Translations under genes and position numbers: made by a program
The notes under the pieces: model-generated
Told to the model about the DNA's origin: nothing
The model's database searches: none
What the model saw: only the letters and a program-made list of their open reading frames with translations
Shown here: positions 1-6,389 of the stretch, piece after piece
Position numbering within the stretch: position 1 is the first letter of the stretch
How the letters are laid out: every line of letters begins with the position of its first letter
Virus record (IMG/VR): IMGVR_UViG_3300025771_000263
Coordinates: 1-20,149 of that record
Origin: a virus
Strand: one strand, 5' to 3'
DNA length: 20,149 nucleotides

Positions 1-180
1 GCCAGGTAAGTTGCCAACCCCGTAAGATTACGCCGCTAGACGTAGATCTTCAGATGCAAAGTTTTCGTTTGCGTTTATAGTTTTTGGACAAGTAGCGTGA
101 GTCTCCCCACATATGCTCGGTCGTTCCTTACCGGTAATCTCTTTCACCCTTAACAAGCCAGTCGATCCTATTTCAGGCCC
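1..180 (-). ncRNA. ssrA: tmRNA coding piece (permuted two-piece tmRNA), 3' end outside window
   Basis: This is the tag-coding half of a transfer-messenger RNA, which rescues stalled ribosomes and tags the product for proteolysis. Read on the minus strand it begins GGGCCTG at 180 and continues with a D-arm-like GGATCGACTGG, as at the 5' end of bacterial tmRNA. A tag reading frame runs from the resume codon GCA (72-70) to TAA (30-28) and encodes ANENFASEDLRLAA, a typical proteobacterial tag (A-N-x-N-F start, L-A-A end). GGGCCTG pairs over 7 bp with CAGGTCC of the acceptor piece at 350-356, including the G3-U70 wobble that is the alanine identity element. CTTGT (157-153) can pair with ACAAG (386-382) to start helix P2. 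The acceptor piece is encoded upstream, so the gene is circularly permuted, as in alphaproteobacteria. The RNA continues left of position 1. Confidence 0.93.
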
Positions 181-195
181 ATCATAAACACACGA

Positions 196-324
196 TTATT
201 TGAATTTATTGTTAATCCACTTGTATACAAAGTAAGCGCCAAGTAAAACAACAATAGTTCCAATACCATCGAACCACGATGTCTCGTTCATTGCATTTAT
301 TAAATCTGCTGTAAACCAATCCAT
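196..324 (-). CDS. 42-aa single-span membrane protein encoded inside the split tmRNA
   Basis: This complete 42-codon ORF fills the intervening segment (181-345) between the acceptor and coding pieces of the tmRNA and has the same orientation. It starts at ATG 324 with a Shine-Dalgarno AAGGA (335-331) seven bases upstream and stops at TAA (198-196), 15 bases before the coding RNA begins. The product starts MDWFTADLINAMNETSWFDG, followed by a hydrophobic segment of about 15-18 residues (IGTIVVLLGAYFVYKW) and a basic tail NNKFK. That suggests one membrane span with a cytoplasmic C-terminus, although a short holin- or antiholin-like topology cannot be excluded. It must be transcribed with the tmRNA precursor, and RNA processing that frees the two pieces would also separate this message. 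I recognise no family. The start and SD make translation likely, and function is unknown. Confidence 0.72.
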   Translation of the reverse strand: MDWFTADLINAMNETSWFDGIGTIVVLLGAYFVYKWINNKFK

Positions 325-345
325 TGTTTTTCCTTCATGTGTTTA

Positions 346-405
346 TGGTGGACCTGGCCGGCACTGCCCCGGCGTCCTGCTCTTGTGACATACGATGCTG
401 TCAAC
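346..405 (-). ncRNA. ssrA: tmRNA acceptor piece (T-arm, acceptor strand, CCA)
   Basis: This is the 3'-half RNA of the same tmRNA. On the minus strand it ends CAGGTCC-A-CCA at 346, with the CCA encoded in the DNA. The 7-nt acceptor strand (356-350) pairs with the 5' end of the coding piece at 180-174 with one G-U wobble at the G3-U70 position. The T-stem GCCGG/CCGGC (373-369 with 361-357) closes a 7-nt loop, GGCAGTG, that is not the TTCGA-type loop. I recall split alphaproteobacterial tmRNAs having such deviant loops, but this should be verified. The 5' boundary is uncertain; about 400-411 is suggested by the promoter and by the P2 pairing bases at 386-382. Confidence 0.88.
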
Positions 406-415
406 AATTACTCTA

Positions 416-446
416 TATTTATAGCACCTTTTTTATGAGTTGTCAA
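416..446 (-). promoter_or_regulatory. Promoter of the tmRNA locus (sigma-70, also a perfect late motif)
   Basis: On the minus strand TTGACA (446-441) is followed after exactly 17 bases by TATAAA (423-418), close to the sigma-70 consensus. The same bases read TATAAATA (423-416), the exact T4 late-promoter octamer. Either reading puts the transcript start at about 410-411, just before the acceptor RNA. The gene may therefore be transcribed by unmodified host polymerase and again late in infection. Confidence 0.8.
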
Positions 447-523
447 GTATAAAGTGCGTATTTTTCGATTAATTTGATAACTAATGCTCAAGAAAATAGC
501 CAAACAACTAACCAAGGAGGGTT

Positions 524-772
524 ATGGCAAAGATGAGAACTTTTACCTTCACGGACGGTGATAAGGTAGAAACTAAAGAAGCAGTAAGTTATAAAAAAGC
601 AGTACTATCATTCCAGGGCGGAACAAAGAGCACATCTGTAAAAGTAGAGTGGGAAGCCAAAAAAGGCGGCATCTACGAAATAGTACAACAATTACCAATT
701 GGTAGAAAAATAAGACAAGCCATGGCGGCAGAAAAGAAAAGAGCGGCATTAAAGGCTAAAGCAGGAGCGTAA
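524..772 (+). CDS. Small basic phage protein, 82 aa
   Basis: This is the first gene of a four-gene plus-strand cassette (524-1307). The Shine-Dalgarno AAGGAGG ends 5-6 bases before the ATG. The N-terminal half is beta-rich and hydrophilic (TFTFTDGDKVETKEAVSYKK, then a second strand-like part). The C-terminus from about residue 60 is a lysine/arginine/alanine-rich helix (GRKIRQAMAAEKKRAALKAK) that could bind nucleic acid. No signal peptide or membrane span is seen, and I recognise no family. It is divergent from the tmRNA locus. I could not identify a convincing plus-strand promoter in 447-510. Confidence 0.8.
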   Translation: MAKMRTFTFTDGDKVETKEAVSYKKAVLSFQGGTKSTSVKVEWEAKKGGIYEIVQQLPIGRKIRQAMAAEKKRAALKAKAGA

Positions 773-775
773 TCT

Positions 776-919
776 ATGAAACTACATAAAGGATATGAAC
801 GTCATATTTCAACGCCTAAGAAAACAAGTCAATCAGGTAAGAAGCGTTCGTGCAAGATGAGTTCAATGAACAAGTCTAAAAAACGCAGTCTTAAATTTTA
901 CAAAGGACAAGGAAAATAA
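776..919 (+). CDS. Small highly basic protein, 47 aa
   Basis: The ORF begins MKLHKGYERHISTPKKTSQS and ends LKFYKGQGK. About a third of its residues are Lys or Arg, and it contains a Cys (RSCKMSSMNKS). The start is supported by GGAG at 763-766, inside the end of the previous gene, and by tight packing: three bases after that gene's stop, with its own TAA overlapping the next ATG (TAATG at 917-921). The composition suggests binding to RNA or DNA, which is inference only. I do not recognise a family. Confidence 0.72.
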   Translation: MKLHKGYERHISTPKKTSQSGKKRSCKMSSMNKSKKRSLKFYKGQGK

Positions 920-1119
920 TGATTAGAAATTTTAAAGATATAGTGATTTTATTAATAACAAGTGGTGTATTATTACTTCTTGGAGTTATCATTATAGGTG
1001 ACTATGTGGTAGCACTAGAAGAAAACAGACCAGTAGATGAATCCGTAATAACATTGATGAAGATGTCTGTTACAGGACTAATTGGTGTCATTGGCGGATA
1101 CATTGGTGGAAGTAAATAA
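919..1119 (+). CDS. Small two-span membrane protein, holin-like
   Basis: This 66-aa protein has two predicted membrane segments: residues about 8-28 (IVILLITSGVLLLLGVIII) and about 46-64 (MKMSVTGLIGVIGGYIGG). They are joined by an acidic loop containing EENRPVDES. The size and two-hairpin topology fit a small phage holin or another inner-membrane protein, but no diagnostic motif separates these. The start overlaps the previous stop (TAATG) and the stop overlaps the next start in the same way, so translation is coupled along the cassette. The call rests on hydrophobicity and context only. Confidence 0.78.
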   Translation: MIRNFKDIVILLITSGVLLLLGVIIIGDYVVALEENRPVDESVITLMKMSVTGLIGVIGGYIGGSK

Positions 1120-1307
1120 TGGCCGGCGTAAAAGCAAGAGGTATTATTACCCACCACCTAGCAAGATATCACAATGAAAGAGAAATTAAACCTTGTAGAT
1201 GGATTGCAGATGGTAAGGGTAAAGGTATAATGGTTGCTCAATATAAAGATACTAGTGATTTAGTTGTTGATGATAAAGGTAATCCAATACCTTGGAGCAG
1301 AGCCTAA
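1119..1307 (+). CDS. Conserved-looking small protein of unknown function, 62 aa
   Basis: This is the last gene of the plus-strand cassette, coupled to the previous gene through TAATG. The protein MAGVKARGIITHHLARYHNE... is soluble and basic at the N-terminus, with one Cys (KPCRWIADGKG) and a D/K-rich C-terminus (TSDLVVDDKGNPIPWSRA). Its TAA lies within a four-base overlap with the TAG of the minus-strand PAAR gene, so the two transcription units converge with no room for a separate terminator. No family is recognised. Confidence 0.72.
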   Translation: MAGVKARGIITHHLARYHNEREIKPCRWIADGKGKGIMVAQYKDTSDLVVDDKGNPIPWSRA

Positions 1308-1594
1308 CCGCCTGCAAAACAATTAGAACTTCCAGCGGCAACACTTGTGCATCCGCTGATTCCATCACCTATTCTACCACAGCCTAGACCGTTTACAAAA
1401 ACAGTGGTAGAACCCACAGCAATTGGAGCCGCGTGTGCTGGACAAGGAACACCAGGTAATAGATGTGTTGTGTTTACATCGCCCTGTCTAGAAATAGCAA
1501 TACCATTAGCAAATACTGTTGGTGAACCAACGGCTCTGGTCATTCCCGAACAGTGTGCTACGTCTGCATCACCTATTCTTGTTATTGCTGGCAT
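1304..1594 (-). CDS. PAAR-motif tail-spike tip protein
   Basis: A 96-aa PAAR-repeat protein of the type that caps the membrane-piercing spike of contractile tails (T4 gp5.4). The N-terminus MPAITRIGDADVAHC begins the first strand. The GSPTVFANGIAISRQGD and GSTTVFVNGLGCGRIGD repeats (about residues 23-39 and 61-77) show the family's hallmark spacing of glycine-rich turns and V-F-x-N-G. Cys and His residues (C15, H44, C51, H54) could supply the metal-binding tip. The ATG lies inside the end of the upstream 71-aa gene, so it is co-transcribed. The length matches gp5.4 (about 97 aa). Its placement behind nucleotide-metabolism genes rather than in a baseplate cluster is unusual relative to T4. Confidence 0.9.
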   Translation of the reverse strand: MPAITRIGDADVAHCSGMTRAVGSPTVFANGIAISRQGDVNTTHLLPGVPCPAHAAPIAVGSTTVFVNGLGCGRIGDGISGCTSVAAGSSNCFAGG

Positions 1595-1784
1595 TTCTTT
1601 CTCGCTCCATTAAAAATTGTAATCTATCATTCCATTTACTTATTTCCTCATGCTGTTCTTCAGTATGTGGAGGTTCTGGAATTTCAGGCACAAATTTAAT
1701 AACATGGTCAAAGTGTTCAGGAATATTTTCCCAAGCGTTAACAGTTACTTCTTTACCTTCAACTAGAAATACAAACTCGTGCAT
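1569..1784 (-). CDS. Conserved small phage protein, 71 aa, predicted leaderless
   Basis: This acidic, soluble protein (MHEFVFLVEGKEVTVNAWEN..., then a proline/glutamate-rich PEIPEPPHTEEQHEE) is of unknown function. Its C-terminus overlaps the PAAR start by 26 bases. There is no Shine-Dalgarno sequence before the ATG. Instead AATAAATA (1797-1790) ends five bases upstream, which in a T4-type late promoter places +1 on the A of ATG. The pairing with PAAR suggests a virion or tail-assembly role, but this is inference. Confidence 0.75.
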   Translation of the reverse strand: MHEFVFLVEGKEVTVNAWENIPEHFDHVIKFVPEIPEPPHTEEQHEEISKWNDRLQFLMERERNASNNKNR

Positions 1785-1789
1785 ACGAG

Positions 1790-1797
1790 TATTTATT
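1790..1797 (-). promoter_or_regulatory. Late promoter AATAAATA, +1 on start codon
   Basis: Seven of eight bases match T4 TATAAATA. It lies five bases before the ATG at 1784, so the predicted transcript begins with the start codon. Confidence 0.6.
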
Positions 1798-2116
1798 TTG
1801 TTTTGAGAGCGTCGCCTAGTCCTGCAGGAGCAGTAACTATTCCAGATGTTTGTTTTTGATATGCATCAGAGAACTGTTTCATTGTTTTTGTGATAATTGT
1901 TACACTTGACTTCTTAAATGAATGTGTTTTATCTGATTCTGCTGTAAAAAGATATTGTTGTAATCCTACACCCTGTTGACTCATTACAAGTGTAAGTGGT
2001 GTTTTAATTCTATAAACATCATCCTTTTCTTCAATGAGTTTTCCTATTAGTTCTTCTCCGGAGTTTAATTTAAGTGTAACTACATCTCCGGTTTTATATG
2101 GTGCTTCGATTAGCAT
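1793..2116 (-). CDS. Phage protein with Sm-like (LSm) barrel signature, 107 aa
   Basis: The N-terminal half (residues about 8-45, GDVVTLKLNSGEELIGKLIE...YRIKTPLTLVM) has the alternating strand pattern and the conserved G-E-x-x-x-G turn of Sm/LSm-like or other small beta-barrels. The C-terminal part is a polar helix followed by a flexible tail. An Sm-like fold suggests RNA binding or a ring-forming structural role. The similarity is at pattern level and I cannot verify it. Its ATG overlaps the glutaredoxin stop by one base (TAATG), placing it in the nrd operon. Its 3' end overlaps the late promoter of the 71-aa gene. Confidence 0.8.
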   Translation of the reverse strand: MLIEAPYKTGDVVTLKLNSGEELIGKLIEEKDDVYRIKTPLTLVMSQQGVGLQQYLFTAESDKTHSFKKSSVTIITKTMKQFSDAYQKQTSGIVTAPAGLGDALKTK

Positions 2117-2367
2117 TATAGTGTGTATCCTGTTCCGTTGTAGCCTGTGTCATCTACGTATTTTGTAAAAGCATCATAGCCGCCGATTTTCTTTCCGTTA
2201 ATTACAATCTGTGGTACAGTTCTTGCGTTTGGAAACTGTTCCATTAGTTCTTCTCTTGTGTAATCTGTTCCAAGAGATTTGTATGTGTAATTAAACCCTC
2301 GAGTCTCGCAAAAATTCTTTGCCTTATCGCAGAATGGACACATTGGCTTGCCGTAAATTTCTATCAT
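2116..2367 (-). CDS. Glutaredoxin (electron donor for ribonucleotide reductase)
   Basis: An 83-aa glutaredoxin. It begins MIEIYGKPMCPFCDKAKNF, with the dithiol active site C-P-F-C at residues 10-13. The cis-proline motif T-V-P-Q-I is at 50-54, and the G-G of the glutathione-binding part is at 62-63 (KIGGYDAF). It reduces the swinging-tail disulphide of NrdA so that the reductase can turn over, the role of T4 NrdC. Its start overlaps the end of nrdB by four bases (ATGA), so it is translated with the enzyme it serves. The length is normal for the family. Confidence 0.95.
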   Translation of the reverse strand: MIEIYGKPMCPFCDKAKNFCETRGFNYTYKSLGTDYTREELMEQFPNARTVPQIVINGKKIGGYDAFTKYVDDTGYNGTGYTL

Positions 2368-3500
2368 AGTTTAAATCCTTTAAATGTATCCTTACTTATG
2401 TCTTGCTTCACACCGCCAATTAAATATGACTCAACTTCTGTTTCCTGTGGAGCAACCTGTAATCCTGCACTTGATAACCAATGCTGTGTCCAAGGTAGTG
2501 GGTTAGTGTTTAGTGGACGATCATAAATTGTGTTTAGACCTAAGGCCTTTAATCGCTTGTTAGCAATAAATTCAACGTATGCGTGTAGTAAGTTGCTATT
2601 AAGACCAATCATAGATCCGTCTTTAAAAAGGTAATCCGCCCAACGTTTCTCTTCTTCAACACATTCTTTCCAAAGTTCATAAACTTCAGGTTCAAGTTCT
2701 TTTGCAATCTTTTTGAAGTCTGGATCATCATCACCTTTCATCCAGTGCTTAATAATATGCGTGGACAAGTTTAGGTGTGTTGCTTCGTCTCTAGCAATAA
2801 GACTAATAATCTTAGCACTACCTTCCATTAGTTTCAGTTCGCCGAACGCAAAGGTACAAGCGAACGAAACATAAAATCTAAGTCCTTCAAGAATATTAAC
2901 GGTCATCATGGCTTTATACAATGCTTTCTTCACATCATATAAATCGCCTTTACCTTTATTAAAATAGTTGTTAGCAATGTCATTAAATTCATCATAGTAT
3001 TTTGTTACACTAACCGCACGTTCAATAATCTTTTCGTCATCTAGGATAGTGTCAAACACTTCGCTTGGATTTGCATATACATTTTTAACAATGTGTGTAT
3101 ATGAACGACTGTGAATTGTTTCAAAGAAATCCCAAGCAATAATACAACCTTCTAATTCTGGATTAGAACAATATGGTAAGAATGATAAACAAGGACCGCG
3201 ACCTTGTACACTATCAAGCAGTGTTTGATATTTTAGATTGCTTGTAAAGATATGCTTTTGTTCTGGGCGTAGTTCCTGATAATCACCCCTATCCTTTTGA
3301 AGAGAAACTTCTTCAGGTCGCCAAAAATATCCAAGCATGGTTTGATTAAGTTTATCATACTCCGGATACTTGAATACGTCATATCGTTGTGTGTTCTGAT
3401 CCGCACCAAAGAACATATACTCTTTGGTGAAATCGACCTTGTCTCGGTTGAATACTGTTTTTGTCATTCTTGTCTGTGTGTCCTTTTTCCTTCTCGGCAT
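2364..3500 (-). CDS. nrdB: Ribonucleotide reductase class Ia, small (radical) subunit
   Basis: NrdB carries the diiron-tyrosyl radical that NrdA uses to make deoxynucleotides. All expected residues can be located: iron ligands D96, E127, H130, E205, E239 and H242, and the radical tyrosine Y134 in the IHSRSYTHI motif. The length of 378 aa is close to T4 NrdB (about 388). The C-terminal tail (DTFKGFKL) would dock on NrdA. The ATG at 3500 has AGGA as Shine-Dalgarno sequence, six bases after the nrdA stop. An internal Met at residue 12 is a less likely start. The gene overlaps glutaredoxin by four bases. Nothing is truncated, so the enzyme should be active. Confidence 0.98.
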   Translation of the reverse strand: MPRRKKDTQTRMTKTVFNRDKVDFTKEYMFFGADQNTQRYDVFKYPEYDKLNQTMLGYFWRPEEVSLQKDRGDYQELRPEQKHIFTSNLKYQTLLDSVQGRGPCLSFLPYCSNPELEGCIIAWDFFETIHSRSYTHIVKNVYANPSEVFDTILDDEKIIERAVSVTKYYDEFNDIANNYFNKGKGDLYDVKKALYKAMMTVNILEGLRFYVSFACTFAFGELKLMEGSAKIISLIARDEATHLNLSTHIIKHWMKGDDDPDFKKIAKELEPEVYELWKECVEEEKRWADYLFKDGSMIGLNSNLLHAYVEFIANKRLKALGLNTIYDRPLNTNPLPWTQHWLSSAGLQVAPQETEVESYLIGGVKQDISKDTFKGFKL

Positions 3501-3506
3501 AAAATC

Positions 3507-5909
3507 CTATATAGCACAGGCGTCACAATGTTCTGAGTCGTCTGCGACTTTTTCGGTCTCACCGTTTGAATGTCCATTTGTGTGACCATTTGTGTGACCA
3601 TTAGTTCCATTTACCATTGTAACATCGTTTTTGTTTGTGTCAACAATCGTTTCTTCCAATCCTGCAGGTTGTACATTATCTTCTTCACCTTTAAAGTCGT
3701 ATGTGTTTTGATAGTACGAAGTCTTCCAACCTAACTTATAGGTTGTCAACATATCTTTCATCATAACACTCATAGGCACTTCGTTGTTTTCGTACTGCAA
3801 AGGATTGTATGACCAGTTGCCTGAAATAGCCTGATCAAAAAACTTCTGCATGACCGCAACAATATTAATATATCCTTCGTTGCCTTTCATATCCCAAAGC
3901 AATGTATAGAAATTCTTTAATTGCTGATAGCCTGGAACAATCTGCTTAAGAGGCCCTTTTTTGCTTTTCTTAACGGACAAGTATCCTCTAGGCGGTTCGA
4001 TACCGTTTGTTGCGTTCGACACAACGGAACTGCTCTCCGATGGCATTTGTGCGGACAGTGTTGAGTGTCTAAGACCGTGTGACTTAATGTCCTTTCTAAG
4101 ACTAGTCCAATCATGATTTAATTTCTTTCCGACAATGTCATCAATATCTGCTTTGTAAGTATCAATAGGTAAAATTCCATCACTGTACTTAGTTCTATTA
4201 AAGTATTCACACGCACCTCGTTCTTGTGCTAGTTTATTACTTGCTTTTAACAGATAATACTGGAAACTTTCTGTTAGATCATGTACAAGTTTCCATGCTT
4301 CTTTATCGGCATACTTGACTTTGTGTTTGGCTAGGTAATGTGCTAAGCCGATATAGCCAATACCTAATGAGCGTCGAGCCTTGGTAGATAGTTCTGCCGC
4401 TTTTACAGGATAACCTTGATATTCAATAATTTCCTCTAATGCTCTAACGGACAAATCACACAGTTCTTCAAGTTCTGAATTTTCTTTGTTAAGTGTTAAT
4501 GCACCCACGTTAATTGCGGAAAGAATACATAATGCAATTTCACCATTCTCGTCATCAATGTGTTGAATAGGTTTAGTTGGTAGTGTAATTTCCTGACATA
4601 GGTTACTCATATAGACAGTATCTTTAAATGAACTGTGGGTATTACAATGATCCACATTCATAATATAGATACGTCCTGTTTCAGCACGTTCTTTTAATAC
4701 TGCTGAAAATAATTCTTGTGCATCAATTTTCTTTTTACGGATAGATGTTTTACGTTCATACTGTTCGTACAACTCTTTAAATTTGTCTTGATCACTATAG
4801 AATGCTTCGTACAAGCCTGGCACATCGTGAGGCGAGAAAAGAGTAATTTCTCCACCGCTTAACAGCCTTTCGTACATTAGTTTGTTAAGTTGAATTGAAT
4901 AGTCTAATTTACGCACACGGTTGTCGTCTGTGCCTTTGTTATTTTTAAGAACTAAAATGTCTTCAATTTCATAATGCCATAATGGGAAGTGTGTAGTAGC
5001 ACTACCCCCACGTACACCGTTTTGTGTACAACTTCTTACTGTTGCTTCGTAAACTTTTAGAAATGGGATAACACCTGTGTGTGCTACTTCTCCACCTCTG
5101 ATTTTAGAATTGATTGCTCGTACTCGTCCCGCATTGATTCCAATTCCTGCCCTTTGAGCAATGTAGTAACCGATCGCACTATTACTGCTAAAGATTGAAG
5201 GAAGAGTATCATCAATATCAACAAGAACACAAGAGGCAAACTGACGAATAGGAGTACGTACTCCGGCCATGACGGGGGTTGGGATATTGATTTTAAAAAG
5301 TGAGGTCGCATCATAATATCTTTTTACGTATTGTAAACGTGTCTCCTTTGGGTATTCAGCAAACAATGTTGCCGCAATCATCATATACATGAACTGCGGT
5401 GTTTCATAAATTTGTCCGCTTGATCGATCCTGACAAAGATACTTGTCAACAACTTGACGTAAACCTGCATAGGTAAAATCTTCGTTACGATCGTGTTTAA
5501 TAAATGTGTTTAGTTTTTTTAATTCTGTTTCAGAATATTTTTCTCGAATAGCAGGATCATAAACCCCACGTTTGATGTTTAGGTCAATAATCTCGGAAAG
5601 AGTGAGATGATCGTATTTTCCATAAACTTGTTTGTGTAATCCGTATAGTAACAATCTTGCCGCGGCAAATTGATAGTTAGGTGATTCTAATGAGATAAGA
5701 TCGTTAGCACTGCGAATTAAAATGTTTTGAATTTCGTCAGTTGTCATTCCGTCGTAGAACTGCAAATCCGCATTCATTTCAATTTGTGATGCTGATACTC
5801 CTGTTAGGTCGTCACAGGCTTCCTCTACAACAAAATGAATCTTATCTAAATTAAGTTTTTCTTTTCGTCCGTCGCGTTTGGTAATAAGAATTTCTTTAGA
5901 TGCGTTCAT
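3507..5909 (-). CDS. nrdA: Ribonucleotide reductase class Ia, large (catalytic) subunit
   Basis: The catalytic alpha subunit reduces ribonucleoside diphosphates. An ATP-cone-like allosteric domain occupies residues about 5-95 (ITKRDGRKEKLNLDKI). The redox pair is C227 and C461, the thiyl-radical cysteine is C438 within N436-L-C-Q-E440, and the radical-transfer pair is Y732-Y733. The C-terminal swinging cysteines C795 and C798 end the protein (HCDACAI). At 800 aa it is somewhat longer than T4 NrdA, partly because of a low-complexity linker with T-N-G-H repeats at about 767-783. It is the first gene of nrdA-nrdB-grx and follows a late-type promoter (5955-5961). The Shine-Dalgarno sequence is AAGGAAAGAG, a little distant from the ATG. 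All catalytic residues are present. Confidence 0.98.
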   Translation of the reverse strand: MNASKEILITKRDGRKEKLNLDKIHFVVEEACDDLTGVSASQIEMNADLQFYDGMTTDEIQNILIRSANDLISLESPNYQFAAARLLLYGLHKQVYGKYDHLTLSEIIDLNIKRGVYDPAIREKYSETELKKLNTFIKHDRNEDFTYAGLRQVVDKYLCQDRSSGQIYETPQFMYMMIAATLFAEYPKETRLQYVKRYYDATSLFKINIPTPVMAGVRTPIRQFASCVLVDIDDTLPSIFSSNSAIGYYIAQRAGIGINAGRVRAINSKIRGGEVAHTGVIPFLKVYEATVRSCTQNGVRGGSATTHFPLWHYEIEDILVLKNNKGTDDNRVRKLDYSIQLNKLMYERLLSGGEITLFSPHDVPGLYEAFYSDQDKFKELYEQYERKTSIRKKKIDAQELFSAVLKERAETGRIYIMNVDHCNTHSSFKDTVYMSNLCQEITLPTKPIQHIDDENGEIALCILSAINVGALTLNKENSELEELCDLSVRALEEIIEYQGYPVKAAELSTKARRSLGIGYIGLAHYLAKHKVKYADKEAWKLVHDLTESFQYYLLKASNKLAQERGACEYFNRTKYSDGILPIDTYKADIDDIVGKKLNHDWTSLRKDIKSHGLRHSTLSAQMPSESSSVVSNATNGIEPPRGYLSVKKSKKGPLKQIVPGYQQLKNFYTLLWDMKGNEGYINIVAVMQKFFDQAISGNWSYNPLQYENNEVPMSVMMKDMLTTYKLGWKTSYYQNTYDFKGEEDNVQPAGLEETIVDTNKNDVTMVNGTNGHTNGHTNGHSNGETEKVADDSEHCDACAI

Positions 5910-5945
5910 AGTGTTTCTCTTTCCTTATAATATCTTTAATCTTGT

Positions 5946-5984
5946 GTAGTTGAGTATTTACTATCTTTAAGATAATTCAACTAC
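5946..5984 (-). promoter_or_regulatory. Inverted repeat around the nrdA late promoter
   Basis: The 8-bp arms GTAGTTGA (5946-5953) and TCAACTAC (5977-5984) flank a second inverted repeat, TATCTTTAAGATA (5961-5973). The late motif GTAAATA (minus, 5961-5955) lies between them. The element overlaps the stop of the 139-aa gene. It may act as an operator for nrdA or as an RNA hairpin ending the upstream message. No U-tract follows on the minus strand. Confidence 0.5.
5955..5961 (-). promoter_or_regulatory. Late promoter GTAAATA for the nrd operon
   Basis: It matches the nTAAATA motif seen before most minus-strand units. The predicted +1 is at 5949, about 40 bases before nrdA. Confidence 0.5.
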
Positions 5985-6386
5985 TTCTTGGCAAATTACC
6001 GTATCCGGCAACTCACTACTTATCACAATTATATTATTTGTGTAGTCGATGATAGTATTTTCAACTTCAACTAAATTATAATATCTTTGTGACGTTATGT
6101 CTATACTAATTTTTATCAAAACCGGCGCTTTGGTAAACCTAGTAGTTAACTTCAAGGTCCAACCTATCATAAGGGGTATTGCTACGGGACAAAACCGGTT
6201 TTCTTTTAATAGTTCCCAAGGTGTTGGCCACTGTTGAGAATTGTATTGATTTAAATACTTTTCAGTTGTCGGTGCTTGTTGCCAAAACTCTAAAGTTTTT
6301 TTGTAAGGATCTGTACAACTTTCAAGTGTATTTCTAAATTCTCGCCATAAGGTGATACGTTCGTCAACATTTGTATCTAGAAACAT
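5967..6386 (-). CDS. Conserved phage protein of unknown function, 139 aa
   Basis: A soluble protein with an N-terminal helical, charged part (MFLDTNVDERITLWREFRNT), a central aromatic motif NSQQWPTPWELLKENRFCP (about 49-67) and a C-terminal beta-rich part. From memory the W-P-T-P-W-E motif resembles hypothetical proteins of T4-like cyanophages, but I have no search to confirm this. It lies three bases after the tail-spike gene and is probably transcribed with it, then is separated from nrdA by the inverted repeat at 5946-5984. The neighbour suggests tail-fibre assembly or virion association, which is only context. Confidence 0.82.
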   Translation of the reverse strand: MFLDTNVDERITLWREFRNTLESCTDPYKKTLEFWQQAPTTEKYLNQYNSQQWPTPWELLKENRFCPVAIPLMIGWTLKLTTRFTKAPVLIKISIDITSQRYYNLVEVENTIIDYTNNIIVISSELPDTVICQEVVELS

Positions 6387-6389
6387 GTA

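Noticed and set aside
1347-1806. Plus-strand ORFs opposite PAAR and the 71-aa gene
   Set aside because: Antisense shadows; low-complexity translations and no Shine-Dalgarno sequence.
3501-3520. Separate sigma-70 promoter for nrdB at TATATA
   Set aside because: No -35 at useful spacing; the bases are the last codons and stop of nrdA.
5084-5314. Membrane-like 76-aa ORF on the minus strand within nrdA
   Set aside because: It is a shifted-frame shadow of well-conserved nrdA coding sequence with no ribosome site.
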